64,000 nucleotides of DNA from contig CAVWGP010000001.1 of the NCBI GenBank assembly GCA_963754645.1, forward strand, positions 248,001-312,000, given 5' to 3'. The position numbers and the translations under genes were made by a program. The notes below the pieces were generated by a model. It ran no database searches. It had not been told where the DNA came from and saw nothing but the letters and a program-made list of their open reading frames with translations. This DNA is from CAVWGP01 sp963754645 (lineage in GTDB: Bacteria; Pseudomonadota; Alphaproteobacteria; Bin65). Shown here in pieces: positions 1-9,283 of the stretch; within the stretch, counting starts at the first letter, position 1, and each line of letters begins with the position of its first letter.

Positions 1-234
1 GCGCCGGGCGTGCTCGGGATTTTCGCGGCGGAACGCGCCGATCAAATCCTCGACCCCGGCATAGTGATCGGCGCAATCGAACGCCGTGATCCCGGCTTCG
101 ACGAAACGCCGCATGTCGGCAATCGCCGCGCCTGGGTCGAAATTGCCGCCATGCCGCTCGGCAAGCTGCCAATTGCCCTTGACGATCCGCGATATGCGAT
201 AACCGGGCGCAAGCTCGACGCTGTCCATGGTCAT
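1..234 (-). CDS. Aldo/keto reductase, N-terminal part (cut by window edge)
   Basis: The first 78 codons of a minus-strand gene that runs off the left edge are present. The start reads MTMDSVELAPGYRISRIVKG, followed by a stretch containing FDCADHYAGVEDLIG. This matches the first strand and the catalytic Asp/Tyr region of NADPH-dependent aldo/keto reductases, where Asp and Tyr (FDCADHY) are active-site residues. The ATG overlaps the stop of livM (ATGA), so it is translationally coupled as the last visible gene of the transporter operon. A GGAGG lies just upstream. The substrate cannot be inferred. The family call rests only on the N-terminus. Confidence 0.75.
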   Translation of the reverse strand, partial: MTMDSVELAPGYRISRIVKGNWQLAERHGGNFDPGAAIADMRRFVEAGITAFDCADHYAGVEDLIGAFRRENPEHARR

Positions 235-1194
235 TTTCCTCCGGCGGCACCGAGCCGCGCTTCGGGCGATACGATCCGCTCCTCGGGCAGCAGGCCCTCG
301 GGCCGGAACAGGAGCATCAGCACGAGAATCAATCCGACCATGACGACGCGGATCGCCGCCACCTGCTGCTGCAAGACCGGCGGCAATACGGCCGAGAGCA
401 CCGTTTCAGTCGCGGTCCACAGCGCCCAGATCACCGCCGTTCCCAGAATGGCGCCGCGATTGTTGCCGCTGCCGCCGACGATGAGCATGACGAAAACCTG
501 GAACGTGAAGATCGGCTGCATGTCTTGCGGGCTCACGAAGCCGGTGAAATTCGCATAGAGCGCGCCCGACAAGCCCATCAGCATCGAGCCCATGACGAAG
601 GTTTGCAAACGGAACACCATGGCGTTCTTGCCGAGCGTGGCGGCGGCTTCCTCGTCTTCGCGGATGGCGCGCAGCACGCGGCCCCAGGGCGAACGCAACA
701 TGCGCTGCAACGCCCAATAGACCAGGGCGACGATCGCCACGGTCATCGCGAGATAGAGCATGTTGGCGATGCGCGGCGAGCCGGTCCAAGCGAGGAACGG
801 CTTGGGCACGCCGTAAAGCCCGTCGAAGCCGCGCGTCACCGACTTCAAGTTCATGGCGACGAGTTGCAGGCAGACCGCCGTGCCGAAGGTGCCGATGGCG
901 AGGAAATCGTGGCGCAGCCTGAATTGTCGGAATGCCGACCACGAGCGCCACGAGGCCCGAGACCAGCATGGCGCCGACAAAGCCAACCGGCACCGGCAAG
1001 CCGAAGCCGCCGAAGGCGTCGGGGTAGTTCGGCCCGGTGAGAAACGCCGTGGCATAGGCGCCGACGCCGAAAAATCCCACGATGCCGACGCTCAGCATGC
1101 CGGTGAAGCCCCATTGCAGATTGAGGCCGAGGGTCGACAGCGAATAGACGCCGACGATGACGCAAAAGAAAACGAGATAGGAGGCGAGATCCAT
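231..1194 (-). pseudogene. livM: Branched-chain amino acid ABC transporter permease LivM, one frameshift
   Basis: This is the second inner-membrane permease of a Liv-type (HAAT) ABC importer. The N-terminus (MDLASYLVFFCVIVGVYSLS) and the body, with the typical LRHDFLAIGTFG and GALYANFTGFVSPQ segments and several hydrophobic helices, lie in two frames. Removing one base near position 919 restores a continuous protein of about 320 residues, the normal LivM length. The start ATG overlaps the livH stop by one base, and the stop overlaps the aldo/keto reductase start. There is only one single-base break in otherwise well-preserved protein, so a sequence error is more likely than real decay. Confidence 0.85.
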
Positions 1195-2084
1195 TACGGC
1201 TTCTCGCCGAGGATGCCCTGCGGGCGGAACATGAGGACGGCGATCACGGCGACGAAGGACACGGCCTGGCGATATTCCGCCACCAAATATTGGACCGTCG
1301 CCGCCTCGGCGATGCCGATCAGGACCGCGCCGAGCATGGCGCCGTAGATATTCGTGACGCCGCCGACGATGAGCGCGGCGAACATCGGCAACAGGAGCTC
1401 GAAGCCGAGATAGGGCTGCAATTGCACGGCGAGGCCGAACAGGACTCCGGCGATCGCCGCAAGCCCGCCGCCGATCGCCCAGGTCCAGCGGATGACGCCA
1501 TCGACATCGATGCCCGTGACCCGCGCCAAGGCCGGGTTTTCGCTGACCGCGCGCATCGATTTGCCGAGCCGGGTGCGGCTGAGAAACAGATGCAGCGCCG
1601 CCACCAGCGCGGCGGTGACGCCGAGCACGATGAGCTCGTTCGGCGTGATTTTCACCGGGCCGACGCGCAAGGCCGCCTGGATGCCGAAGGCGTAATAGGT
1701 CGGATCGGGCCCCGCCGCCATGACGATCAAATGCCGTAGCATCAGCGCGATGCCGAACGACGCCATGAGCAGGGTGATGCGCGAGCTGCCCTTGCGCCGC
1801 AGCCGCCCGAACACGGCGCGATCGATGAATTGGGCAACCAGCACGGTGAGCGCCACGGCGCAGAACGCGGCCACGATCAGCGGCCAGCCGAAGTTCAGGC
1901 TCGCGATCGACCCCGCCGTGCCGATCAGGAGAACGACGGCGAGCGCGAAATAGGCGCCGACGGTGACGTAGTCGCCCTGGGCGAAGCTGGGAAAATTGAG
2001 AATGTTGTAAACCAGGCTGAGCCCGATCACGCCGAGCGTGACGAACGAAGCCGCGACCAATCCGTCGACGACGACCTGCATCAT
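1194..2084 (-). CDS. livH: Branched-chain amino acid ABC transporter permease LivH
   Basis: A 296-residue, very hydrophobic protein with the LivH pattern: SLVYNILNFPSFAQGDYVTV near residue 25, a cytoplasmic loop carrying TRLGKSMRAVSENPALARVTGI, and a C-terminal GAMLGAVLIGIAEA segment. LivH and LivM form the membrane channel for branched-chain or related amino acids, with LivF and LivG as ATPases. The start ATG overlaps the livF stop in an ATGA arrangement; a second Met follows immediately. The length is standard. No periplasmic binding protein lies next to this operon inside the window, so substrate specificity is unknown. Confidence 0.93.
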   Translation of the reverse strand: MMQVVVDGLVAASFVTLGVIGLSLVYNILNFPSFAQGDYVTVGAYFALAVVLLIGTAGSIASLNFGWPLIVAAFCAVALTVLVAQFIDRAVFGRLRRKGSSRITLLMASFGIALMLRHLIVMAAGPDPTYYAFGIQAALRVGPVKITPNELIVLGVTAALVAALHLFLSRTRLGKSMRAVSENPALARVTGIDVDGVIRWTWAIGGGLAAIAGVLFGLAVQLQPYLGFELLLPMFAALIVGGVTNIYGAMLGAVLIGIAEAATVQYLVAEYRQAVSFVAVIAVLMFRPQGILGEKP

Positions 2085-2809
2085 GAGGCGAGCCTGGAGC
2101 CGGCGCCGAGATAGAGCGCGCCGACCTCCGGGCTGGCGAGCAGATCGCGCGCGTCGCCCTGAAAGCGTTCCTTGCCTTCGGCCAGCACATAGCCGCGATT
2201 CGAAATCGAAAGCGCCGCCTTGGCGTTCTGCTCGACGATGAGGATCGTCAGGCCGAGCGCGCGGATGTCGAGCAGCTTGGCGAAGACGAGTTCGATCAGC
2301 TTGGGCGACAAGCCGGCCGAGGGCTCGTCGAGCATGAGGAGCTTCGGCCCGGCCATCAGCGCGCGGCCGACCGCCAACATCTGGCGCTGGCCGCCCGAAA
2401 GCTTGCCGGCCGCCAAATGGCCGAGCCGCGCGAGATCGGGAAACAGCGCCAACACCTGTTCGAGACGGCCGGCCGCGCCGCCCTCGGTCGCGATGGCGCC
2501 GAGCTCGAGATTTTCCTTCACCGACAATCGCACGAAGACGTTGCCGACTTGCGGCACATAGGCGAGGCCGCGCCGCGCCAAGCGGTGCGTCGGCGTGCCC
2601 AGGATCGACACGCCGTCGATCAGGATGTCGCCGCCGCGCACCGGCACCAGGCCGGCGATGGCCTTGATCAAGGTCGATTTGCCCGCGCCGTTGGGGCCGA
2701 GCATGGTGACGAGTTCGCCATGGCCGATGTGCAGCGAAACGCCGCGCAGGATCGGCACGTCCGGCACGTAGCCGGCAACGACATCGCGGACTTGCAGGTG
2801 CGGCGTCAT
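2081..2809 (-). CDS. livF: Branched-chain amino acid ABC transporter ATPase LivF
   Basis: A 242-residue ABC ATPase with Walker A GPNGAGKST (about residue 38), signature LSGGQRQ (about residue 138), Walker B LLMLDEPSAGL and switch region IVEQNAK. This is the characteristic LivF pattern. The start at 2809 gives MTPHLQVRDVVAGYV and overlaps the livG stop by four bases. It energises transport together with LivG. Nothing unusual was seen. Confidence 0.95.
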   Translation of the reverse strand: MTPHLQVRDVVAGYVPDVPILRGVSLHIGHGELVTMLGPNGAGKSTLIKAIAGLVPVRGGDILIDGVSILGTPTHRLARRGLAYVPQVGNVFVRLSVKENLELGAIATEGGAAGRLEQVLALFPDLARLGHLAAGKLSGGQRQMLAVGRALMAGPKLLMLDEPSAGLSPKLIELVFAKLLDIRALGLTILIVEQNAKAALSISNRGYVLAEGKERFQGDARDLLASPEVGALYLGAGSRLAS

Positions 2810-3564
2810 GCCGGCGCGCCGCCGAGATAGGCCTCGAGCACGCGCGGATCGCGCTGCACGCTGGCGGGCTCGCCCTGCATCAAGACCTGGCCCTGCGCCA
2901 TGACGATCACGGGGCGGCACAGATTCATCACCAAATCCATGTTGTGTTCGATGATGAGAAACGTGATGCCGCGCCGGTTCAGTTCCGCGATGCGCTCGAC
3001 GATCTGGCCGAGCAGAGTCGGGTTGACGCCGGCGCCCGGCTCGTCGAGCAACAGCATCTTGGGCTCGGACATCAGGGCGCGTCCGATCTCCAGCAGCTTG
3101 AGCTGACCGCCCGACAGGGTGCGCGCCGCCTCGTCGGCCAAACGGGTCAAGCCGATGAAATCCAAAATCGCGCGCGCCTGCTCGCGGATCGCGCGCTCGC
3201 GCTTGCGGACGGCGCCGGGGCGGAGCCACGTATTCCAAAACCGCTCGCCCTCCTGGCCGATGGGCACGAGCATCAGGTTTTCCAGCACCGTCATGCCGGC
3301 GAAGGGCCGCGGGATTTGGAATGTGCGCACCAGGCCGCGGCGGAAGATGCGATGGTTCGGCAGGCCGTCGATGCGCTCGCCCTCGAAGCCGATCTCGCCG
3401 GCGGTCGGCGCGAGATTGCCGGCCAGCATGTTGAACAGCGTGGTTTTGCCCGCGCCGTTCGGCCCGATCAGGCCGGTGATCGTGCCGCGCGCCACCGACA
3501 GCGACACGGCGTCGACGGCTTTCAAGCCGCCGAATTCCTTGGTCACGCCGCGCGTTTCAAGCAT
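2806..3564 (-). CDS. livG: Branched-chain amino acid ABC transporter ATPase LivG
   Basis: A 252-residue ABC ATPase with Walker A GPNGAGKTT, signature LSGGQLK, Walker B MLLLDEPGAGVNP and the HNMDLVM switch that marks LivG. It starts MLETRGVTKEFGGLKAVDAV. It is the first gene of the minus-strand operon livG-livF-livH-livM-aldo/keto reductase, in which every junction overlaps by one to four bases. The 190 bases upstream, shared divergently with the molybdopterin oxidoreductase, hold no recognisable gene and must contain the promoters of both units. Confidence 0.95.
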   Translation of the reverse strand: MLETRGVTKEFGGLKAVDAVSLSVARGTITGLIGPNGAGKTTLFNMLAGNLAPTAGEIGFEGERIDGLPNHRIFRRGLVRTFQIPRPFAGMTVLENLMLVPIGQEGERFWNTWLRPGAVRKRERAIREQARAILDFIGLTRLADEAARTLSGGQLKLLEIGRALMSEPKMLLLDEPGAGVNPTLLGQIVERIAELNRRGITFLIIEHNMDLVMNLCRPVIVMAQGQVLMQGEPASVQRDPRVLEAYLGGAPA

Positions 3565-3754
3565 GAGTCATGCGGGCCCGTATCCGATCCTGGTGCCACC
3601 ATCGGGCGCCATCTTTGCACGCGGCCTTGACGGCGCCAAATCGATGGCCGAACGTTGCGCGCGCGGACAAATGCGCCCGGCGCGCGGAGCCAACGCGATG
3701 GAAACGATGACGCGCATCGATGCGATCTTCGGCAATTGCCACTAGGCGGGCAAG

Positions 3755-6088
3755 ATGCACAGCGCCGCCGACCCATCCGCGCCCGCCGCCGGGCCGATCC
3801 GCCGCATCCCGGGGTTTTGCGCGCTGTGCCGCTCGCGCTGCGGCCAGATCGCGGTGGTGCGCGACAACCGCTTGCTTGCCGTCGAGCCCGATCCGTCGCA
3901 TCCCACCGGCGCCGCGCTGTGCATCAAGGGCCGCGCCGCGCCCGAGATGGTGGCGAGCGGCGAGCGTCTGCTCTATCCGCTGCAACGCACCGCGCCGAAG
4001 GGCGCGGGCGATCCCGGCTGGCGCCGGATTTCGTGGGATGACGCGCTGTCTCAAGCGGCCGCGCGCTTGGCGGACATTGCCGGCCGGCATGGCCCGGAGG
4101 CGATCGCCTTTTCCTCGGGCTCGCCGAGCGCCACGCCGCTGTCCGACAGCCTGATGTGGATCGAGCGCTTGCTGAACCGCATCGGCAGCCCGAATTTCCT
4201 GACCGGCACCGAAATCTGCAACTGGCATAAGGATTATGCCCATCGCTACACGACCGGGCGCGGCATCGGCTCGCCCGATTTCGCCCGCAGCGGCTGTATC
4301 GTGCTCTGGGGCCACAATCCCAGCGCGACATGGCTCGAGCACGCGACCGCCGTTGCCGCCGCCAGGGCCCGCGGTGCTGCCATTGTCGCGGTCGATCCGC
4401 GCGCCATCGGCGCCGCGTCGAGCGCCGAATTGTGGCTGCCGGTGCGGCCGGGCACCGACGCGGCGCTCGCTCTCGCCATCGGCCACGTCTTGCTGGAGCG
4501 CGGCTGGTACGACGCGCGCTTCGCCGCGCGCTGGACCAACGCCGCGCTGCTGATCCGCGAGGATACGGGCCGGCTGTTGCGGGCTGGCGAAATTGATGGC
4601 GCTTTGCCAAGCGAGTGGCTCGTGGCATCGGGCAACGATGGAGCGCCGATCTTCTACGATCCAGTGCGCGCCGCTTTCGCCGACGAGCGCGAGCCCGAAT
4701 CTGTTCGCCGCGCGCCGGATGAAACTGCGTGACGGTTCGCTTGCCGTTTGTACGAGCGCCTTCGCCCTCTATCGCCGGCGCTGCGCGCGCTTCGCGCCGG
4801 AGCGCGCGGCACGCGTCACCGGCGTGCCCGCCGCCGCGATCGAGCGCGCCGCCGCGTTGCTGCATGAACGCGGGCCGGTGAGTTATTACGGCTGGACGGG
4901 AATCGGCCAGCATCGCAACGCGACGCAAACCGATCGCGCCATCGCTATCTTGATGTCGCTGACCGGCAGCCTCGATGCGCCGGGCGGCAATGTCGCGTTC
5001 GGCGCGCCGCCGGTGACGCCGCTCGACGGCCGCGAGTTTATCGGAGCCGGACGGCGGCCTCCGGTCGGCGCCGAGCGCCGGCCGCTCGGCCCGAGCGCCA
5101 CTGGCAGCGGCGTCGCCGCCGCCGATCTCTACCGCGCGATCTTGCACGGCAAGCCCTATCCGGTGCGCGCCATGGTCGGGTTCGGCGCCAACCCGCTGGT
5201 CACGCGCGCCGGCGGCGGCGAAGGCCAGAGCCGCGCTCGCCGCGCTCGATTTCTACGTGCATATCGGCCCGTTTCTCCATCCGAGCGCCATGCTCGCGGA
5301 TATCGTCCTGCCGGCCAACATGCCGTGGGAACGCGAGGGCCTGCGCGCCGGGTTCGAAGTCAACGAAGACGCCGCCGCGTTGGTCCAGCTTCGGACCGCG
5401 GCCTTGCGCCCGGCGGGGGAAAGCCGCTCCGATGCCGAGATCGTATTCGCCCTGGCGCAACGGCTGGGGTTCGGCGGCGATTTCTGGCACGGCGATTTGG
5501 ACGCCGCGATGGACGCGCATTTGGCGCCGACCGGCATCACCGTCGCCCGGTTGCGCGAAAATCCGTCCGGCATTCGCGTGCCGGTGCCGCAATGCCGATA
5601 CCGGCACGAAGAGCGCGCCGGCGACGGCTGGCGCGGTTTCGAGACGCCGAGCAAGCTGGTCGAAATCTGGTCGGAGACTTTCGCCATCGGCGGATACGAT
5701 CCGCTGCCGGACGCGGCGGATGAGGCGGACGCTGATCCCGCCTTTCCGCTGCTGCTGACGACGGCCAAAGTCCCGCATTTTTGCCACGCGCAACATCGGG
5801 AAATTCCCAGCTTGCGCCGCCGCCTGCCCGATCCCGTTGCCGAGATCGGCGCTCTTGCCGCCAAGATACGCGGCATTTCCGACGGCGACTGGGTCGTGCG
5901 TCACGACCGCCACGGGCCACTTGCGCTTGAAGGCGCGTATCGTCGCCAAGCAGGCGGCGGATGTCGTGTGCGCCCATTACGGCTGGGCCGAGCCCAACGT
6001 GAATTCGCTGATCGATCCGCGCGACGCCGATCCGATCAGCGGCTCGGTCACCCATCGCGGCGTCAAATGCGAGGTCGCGCGCGCATGA
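3755..6088 (+). pseudogene. Molybdopterin-dependent oxidoreductase with N-terminal 4Fe-4S site, frameshifted
   Basis: A catalytic subunit of the DMSO reductase family. The N-terminus has CALCRSRCG with a further Cys in ALCIKGRA, the CxxCxxxC...C pattern for a 4Fe-4S cluster. It is followed by molybdopterin-binding regions such as IVLWGHNPSATWLEHA, SYYGWTGIGQHRNATQTDRA and the C-terminal DWVVVTTATGHLRLKA with YGWAEPNVNSL. Three single-base insertions near 4692, 5218 and 5912 split the reading frame; corrected, it gives about 775 residues. A Cys in GTEICNWHKD could be the metal ligand (inference). It begins the plus-strand operon that continues with the carbamoylase. The substrate is unknown. 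No dedicated electron-transfer subunit is nearby. Confidence 0.82.
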
Positions 6089-6149
6089 GATTTGGCCGTG
6101 GATGCGGTACGCTCGCGTTTCGACGCAACCAAGGGATTGGAACCGATCG

Positions 6150-7088
6150 ATGCCCCGATATCTGACCGTGGCCGGCGCCCAGCTTGGCCCGATCGCGCGC
6201 GCCGACAGCCGGCAGGCCGTCGTCGCCCGGCTCACCGAATTGATGCGCGAGGCCAAGGGACGCGGCGCCGAGCTCGTCGTGTTCCCCGAACTGGCGCTGA
6301 CGACGTTCTTTCCGCGCTGGTGGATGGACGACGAGGCCGAGATCGACGGTTTCTTCGAACGCGAAATGCCCAATGCGGCGACGCGCCCGCTGTTCGACAC
6401 GGCGAAGCAGCTCGGCATCGGCTTCTATCTCGGCTATGCCGAGCTCGCCGTCGAAGCCGGCCGAAAACGGCACTACAACACCGCGATCCTCGCCGACCGC
6501 AACGCGCGCATCGTCGGCAAATACCGCAAGATCCATCTGCCCGGCCATGCCGAGCGCAAGCCCAACGTGCCGTGGCAGCATCTCGAGAAGCGCTACTTCG
6601 ACGTCGGCAATCTCGGCTTCCCGGTGTGGCGCGCCTTCGGCGGCATCGTCGGCATGTGCATCTGCAACGACCGGCGCTGGCCCGAGACCTATCGCGTCAT
6701 GGGCTTGCAGGGCGTCGAGCTCGTGCTCGTCGGCTACAACACGCCGATGTCGGTGCCGTGGAACCCGGTGCACGATCATCTTCAGGATTTTCACAACCAG
6801 CTTTCGCTGCAGGCCGGGGCCTACCAGAACGGCACCTATGTCGTCGGCGTCGCCAAGGCGGGGCGCGAAGAGGGCTGCGAATTGCTGGGCAGCAGCATGA
6901 TCGTTGCGCCGTCGGGCGAGATCGTCGCCCACGCCACGACCACGGCCGACGAGGTCATCGTCGCCAAATGCGATCTCGATTTGAGCCGGCACAGCAAGGA
7001 CCACATCTTCAATTTCGCCGAGCACCGGCGCATCGAGCACTATAAGCTGATCGCCGAGCGAACCGGCGCGATTCCGCCGCCCGAATGA
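6150..7088 (+). CDS. N-carbamoyl-D-amino acid hydrolase (D-carbamoylase)
   Basis: A nitrilase-superfamily amidohydrolase of 312 residues that closely follows the classical D-carbamoylase pattern. It has the catalytic Glu in VVFPELALTTFFPRWW, the Lys in KYRKIHLPGH and the Cys in MCICNDRRWPETYRVMG, with ALTTFFPRW, NLGFPVWRAF and GAYQNGTYVVG as family hallmarks. It would cleave N-carbamoyl-D-amino acids to D-amino acid, CO2 and ammonia, the second step of hydantoin breakdown, in the cytoplasm. The start MPRYLTVAGAQLGPIARAD matches family N-termini; an in-frame Met 16 codons upstream is less likely. It lies 61 bases after the oxidoreductase and 27 bases before the next gene. Confidence 0.92.
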   Translation: MPRYLTVAGAQLGPIARADSRQAVVARLTELMREAKGRGAELVVFPELALTTFFPRWWMDDEAEIDGFFEREMPNAATRPLFDTAKQLGIGFYLGYAELAVEAGRKRHYNTAILADRNARIVGKYRKIHLPGHAERKPNVPWQHLEKRYFDVGNLGFPVWRAFGGIVGMCICNDRRWPETYRVMGLQGVELVLVGYNTPMSVPWNPVHDHLQDFHNQLSLQAGAYQNGTYVVGVAKAGREEGCELLGSSMIVAPSGEIVAHATTTADEVIVAKCDLDLSRHSKDHIFNFAEHRRIEHYKLIAERTGAIPPPE

Positions 7089-7115
7089 CCGCCGCTTGAA
7101 ATTGGGAGCAAATGT

Positions 7116-8093
7116 TTGACCGAGCCTTTCCCGCCGCAGGACAAGCTGACCGTTTGCTTCGCGCACGCCGCCTATCGCATGGCCGAGCGCTTTCAAGCGC
7201 GCGGCACCGGCATCCTCCATTTCGAGCTGCGCAGCGTCGATGAGTTGGCGGCGCGCGTCGGCGAGGCCGATGTGCTCGTGGTTTCGGGCTTCTGGCGCAA
7301 CGAGTTTGCCGCGCGCGCCGGCCGGCTGCGTTTGATCCAATCGATCAGCGCCGGCGTCGATCAATATGCGCCCGACACGTTGCGCTCGCACGGCATTCGC
7401 CTCGCCAGCGCGCAAGGCGCCAATGAGCGCGCGGTGGCGGAGCACGCGATCGCCCTGATCCTCGCATTGTCGCGTCGCCTGCTCGAAGCACGCGACAATC
7501 AGGCGAAACGCCATTGGCGCGGCATGGCCGGCGATCTCGCGCGGCGCGAGGACGAGCTCGGCGGCAAGACGCTGCTCATCGTGGGTTACGGCCGCATCGG
7601 CGCGCGCCTGGCGGCGCTGGCCAAGGCATTCGACATGCGCACGATCGGCATCAAGCGCGATCCGAGCCGGGGAACATCGGGCGCCGATAATGTTCGCGGC
7701 ATCGATGCGCTGCTGCCGTCGCTGGCCGAGGCCGACTACGTGGCGCTGACCTGCCCGCTGACGCAAGAAACCGCCGGCCTGATCGGGGCCGCGGCCTTCG
7801 CCGCCATGCGGCCGTCGTCTTATCTCATCAACGTGGCGCGCGGCCGCGTCGTCGACGAGGCCGCCCTGATCGCCGCGCTGCGCGACAAACGCATCGCCGG
7901 CGCCGGCATCGACTGCACCCATGACGAGCCGCTGCCCCCGTTGTCGCCGCTCTGGGCTTTCGAGACCGCGCTCATCACGCCGCACACGGCCGGCGAAACC
8001 CGGCGCTACGAGGACAACGTGCTCGACCTGCTGATGGAGAATTTGCGGCGCCTGTGGCGCGGCGAAACCGAGCTGCGCAACCAGATCGTTTGA
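7116..8093 (+). CDS. D-2-hydroxyacid dehydrogenase, NAD(P)-dependent
   Basis: A 325-residue protein of the D-isomer-specific 2-hydroxyacid dehydrogenase family. The Rossmann motif GYGRIGARLAAL lies near residue 157, the catalytic Arg is in NVARGRVVDEAAL, the Glu in THDEPLPPLSPLW and the His in ITPHTAGET. It interconverts 2-oxoacids and D-2-hydroxyacids. The start is a TTG at 7116 with GGGAG seven bases upstream; an ATG four bases earlier is in another frame. Placed between the carbamoylase and an amidohydrolase, it may handle the oxoacid made from a released D-amino acid (inference). The exact substrate is unknown. Confidence 0.9.
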   Translation: MTEPFPPQDKLTVCFAHAAYRMAERFQARGTGILHFELRSVDELAARVGEADVLVVSGFWRNEFAARAGRLRLIQSISAGVDQYAPDTLRSHGIRLASAQGANERAVAEHAIALILALSRRLLEARDNQAKRHWRGMAGDLARREDELGGKTLLIVGYGRIGARLAALAKAFDMRTIGIKRDPSRGTSGADNVRGIDALLPSLAEADYVALTCPLTQETAGLIGAAAFAAMRPSSYLINVARGRVVDEAALIAALRDKRIAGAGIDCTHDEPLPPLSPLWAFETALITPHTAGETRRYEDNVLDLLMENLRRLWRGETELRNQIV

Positions 8094-8146
8094 TCTCGAT
8101 CCCATCGCCGGCCTAGCATGGGCCGGCAAACCGGAAAGCGAAATTC

Positions 8147-9283
8147 ATGACCGATCTCATCCTGCGCGGCGGGCGCGTCATCGATCCGTCGCAAAACATC
8201 GACCGCGTGGCCGATGTGGCCTTCGCCGCCGGCAAGGTCGCCGCAATCGGCGACAATCTCGCCGCCGGACCCAAGACCGAGATCCGCGATATGCGCGGCA
8301 AGATCGTGACACCCGGCCTCATCGACTTGCACACGCATGTCTATTGGGGCGGCACCTCGATCGGCATCGACGCGGCGGCGCTGGCGCCCAAGAGCGCGAC
8401 AGTCACCTTCGTCGATGCGGGCACGGCGGGGCCGGCGAATTTCCTCGGCTTCCGCAAGCACGTGATCGAGCCGTCGCCGGTGCGCATCGTGCCGTTTCTC
8501 AACATTTCGTTTCCCGGCATCTACGCGTTTTCGAAAACCGTCATGGTCGGCGAATGCGACGACCTGCGGTTGTTGGACTTGCGCGAATGCGTCCGCGTCA
8601 TCCGCGAGCACGCCGACATGATCGTCGGCGTCAAGGTACGCGTCGGGCGCGGCGCCGGCGGCAGCTCGGGCGTGGCGCCGCTCGACATGGCGCTCGAAGT
8701 CGCCGAGGAAGTCGGCCTGCCGGTAATGGCGCATCTCGACAATCCGCCGCCCTCGCGCCGCGAGGTGATGGGGCGGCTCCGCCCCGGCGATATCCTGACC
8801 CATTGTTTCCGGCCGTTTCCCAACGCGCCGTCGAAGCCGGGCGGCGGCGTGCGGCCCGAGATACTCGCGGCGCGCGAGCGCGGCGTGATCTTCGATATCG
8901 GCCACGGCGCCGGCTCGTTCGGCTTCGCCACGACCCAGGCGATGCTGGCCGCCGGCTTCAAGCCCGACGTGATTTCGTCCGATGTTCATTCGGTTTCGAT
9001 CGAAGGCCCGGCGCACGACTTGCTGCACACGCTCGGCAAGTTCCACGCGCTCGGCATGTCGTTGCCCGATGTCGTCGCCAGCGCCACGGTCAACGCCGCG
9101 CGCGCCATCCGCCGGCCCGAACTCGGCACGCTCAAGCCCGGCGCGGCCGGCGACGCGAGCATATTCGAAACCGTCAAGGGTCCGATCGCGTATCGCGACG
9201 TGCTCGATGTCGTGTTCAAGGGCGAAATCGGCTTCAAGGCACGCGGCTTGGTCTTGAACGGAAAATGGTGGAGCGGCGAATGA
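8147..9283 (+). CDS. Amidohydrolase/deacetylase family metal-dependent hydrolase
   Basis: A 378-residue member of the amidohydrolase superfamily (dihydroorotase-like, amidohydrolase/deacetylase subgroup). Metal ligands are recognisable: HTH in TPGLIDLHTHVYWG, a carboxylated-Lys candidate in MIVGVKVRVGRGAGG, His in PVMAHLDNPPPS, His in DILTHCFRPFPN and Asp in VISSDVHSVSIEGPA. The N-terminal ILRGGRVIDPSQNIDRVADV and C-terminal LVLNGKWW form the usual small beta domain. It likely hydrolyses a cyclic or N-acyl amino acid derivative. Its stop overlaps the start of the next gene (ATGA), so the two are coupled. It could be the hydantoinase-like partner of the carbamoylase, but the sequence is not that of a classical D-hydantoinase. 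Confidence 0.88.
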   Translation: MTDLILRGGRVIDPSQNIDRVADVAFAAGKVAAIGDNLAAGPKTEIRDMRGKIVTPGLIDLHTHVYWGGTSIGIDAAALAPKSATVTFVDAGTAGPANFLGFRKHVIEPSPVRIVPFLNISFPGIYAFSKTVMVGECDDLRLLDLRECVRVIREHADMIVGVKVRVGRGAGGSSGVAPLDMALEVAEEVGLPVMAHLDNPPPSRREVMGRLRPGDILTHCFRPFPNAPSKPGGGVRPEILAARERGVIFDIGHGAGSFGFATTQAMLAAGFKPDVISSDVHSVSIEGPAHDLLHTLGKFHALGMSLPDVVASATVNAARAIRRPELGTLKPGAAGDASIFETVKGPIAYRDVLDVVFKGEIGFKARGLVLNGKWWSGE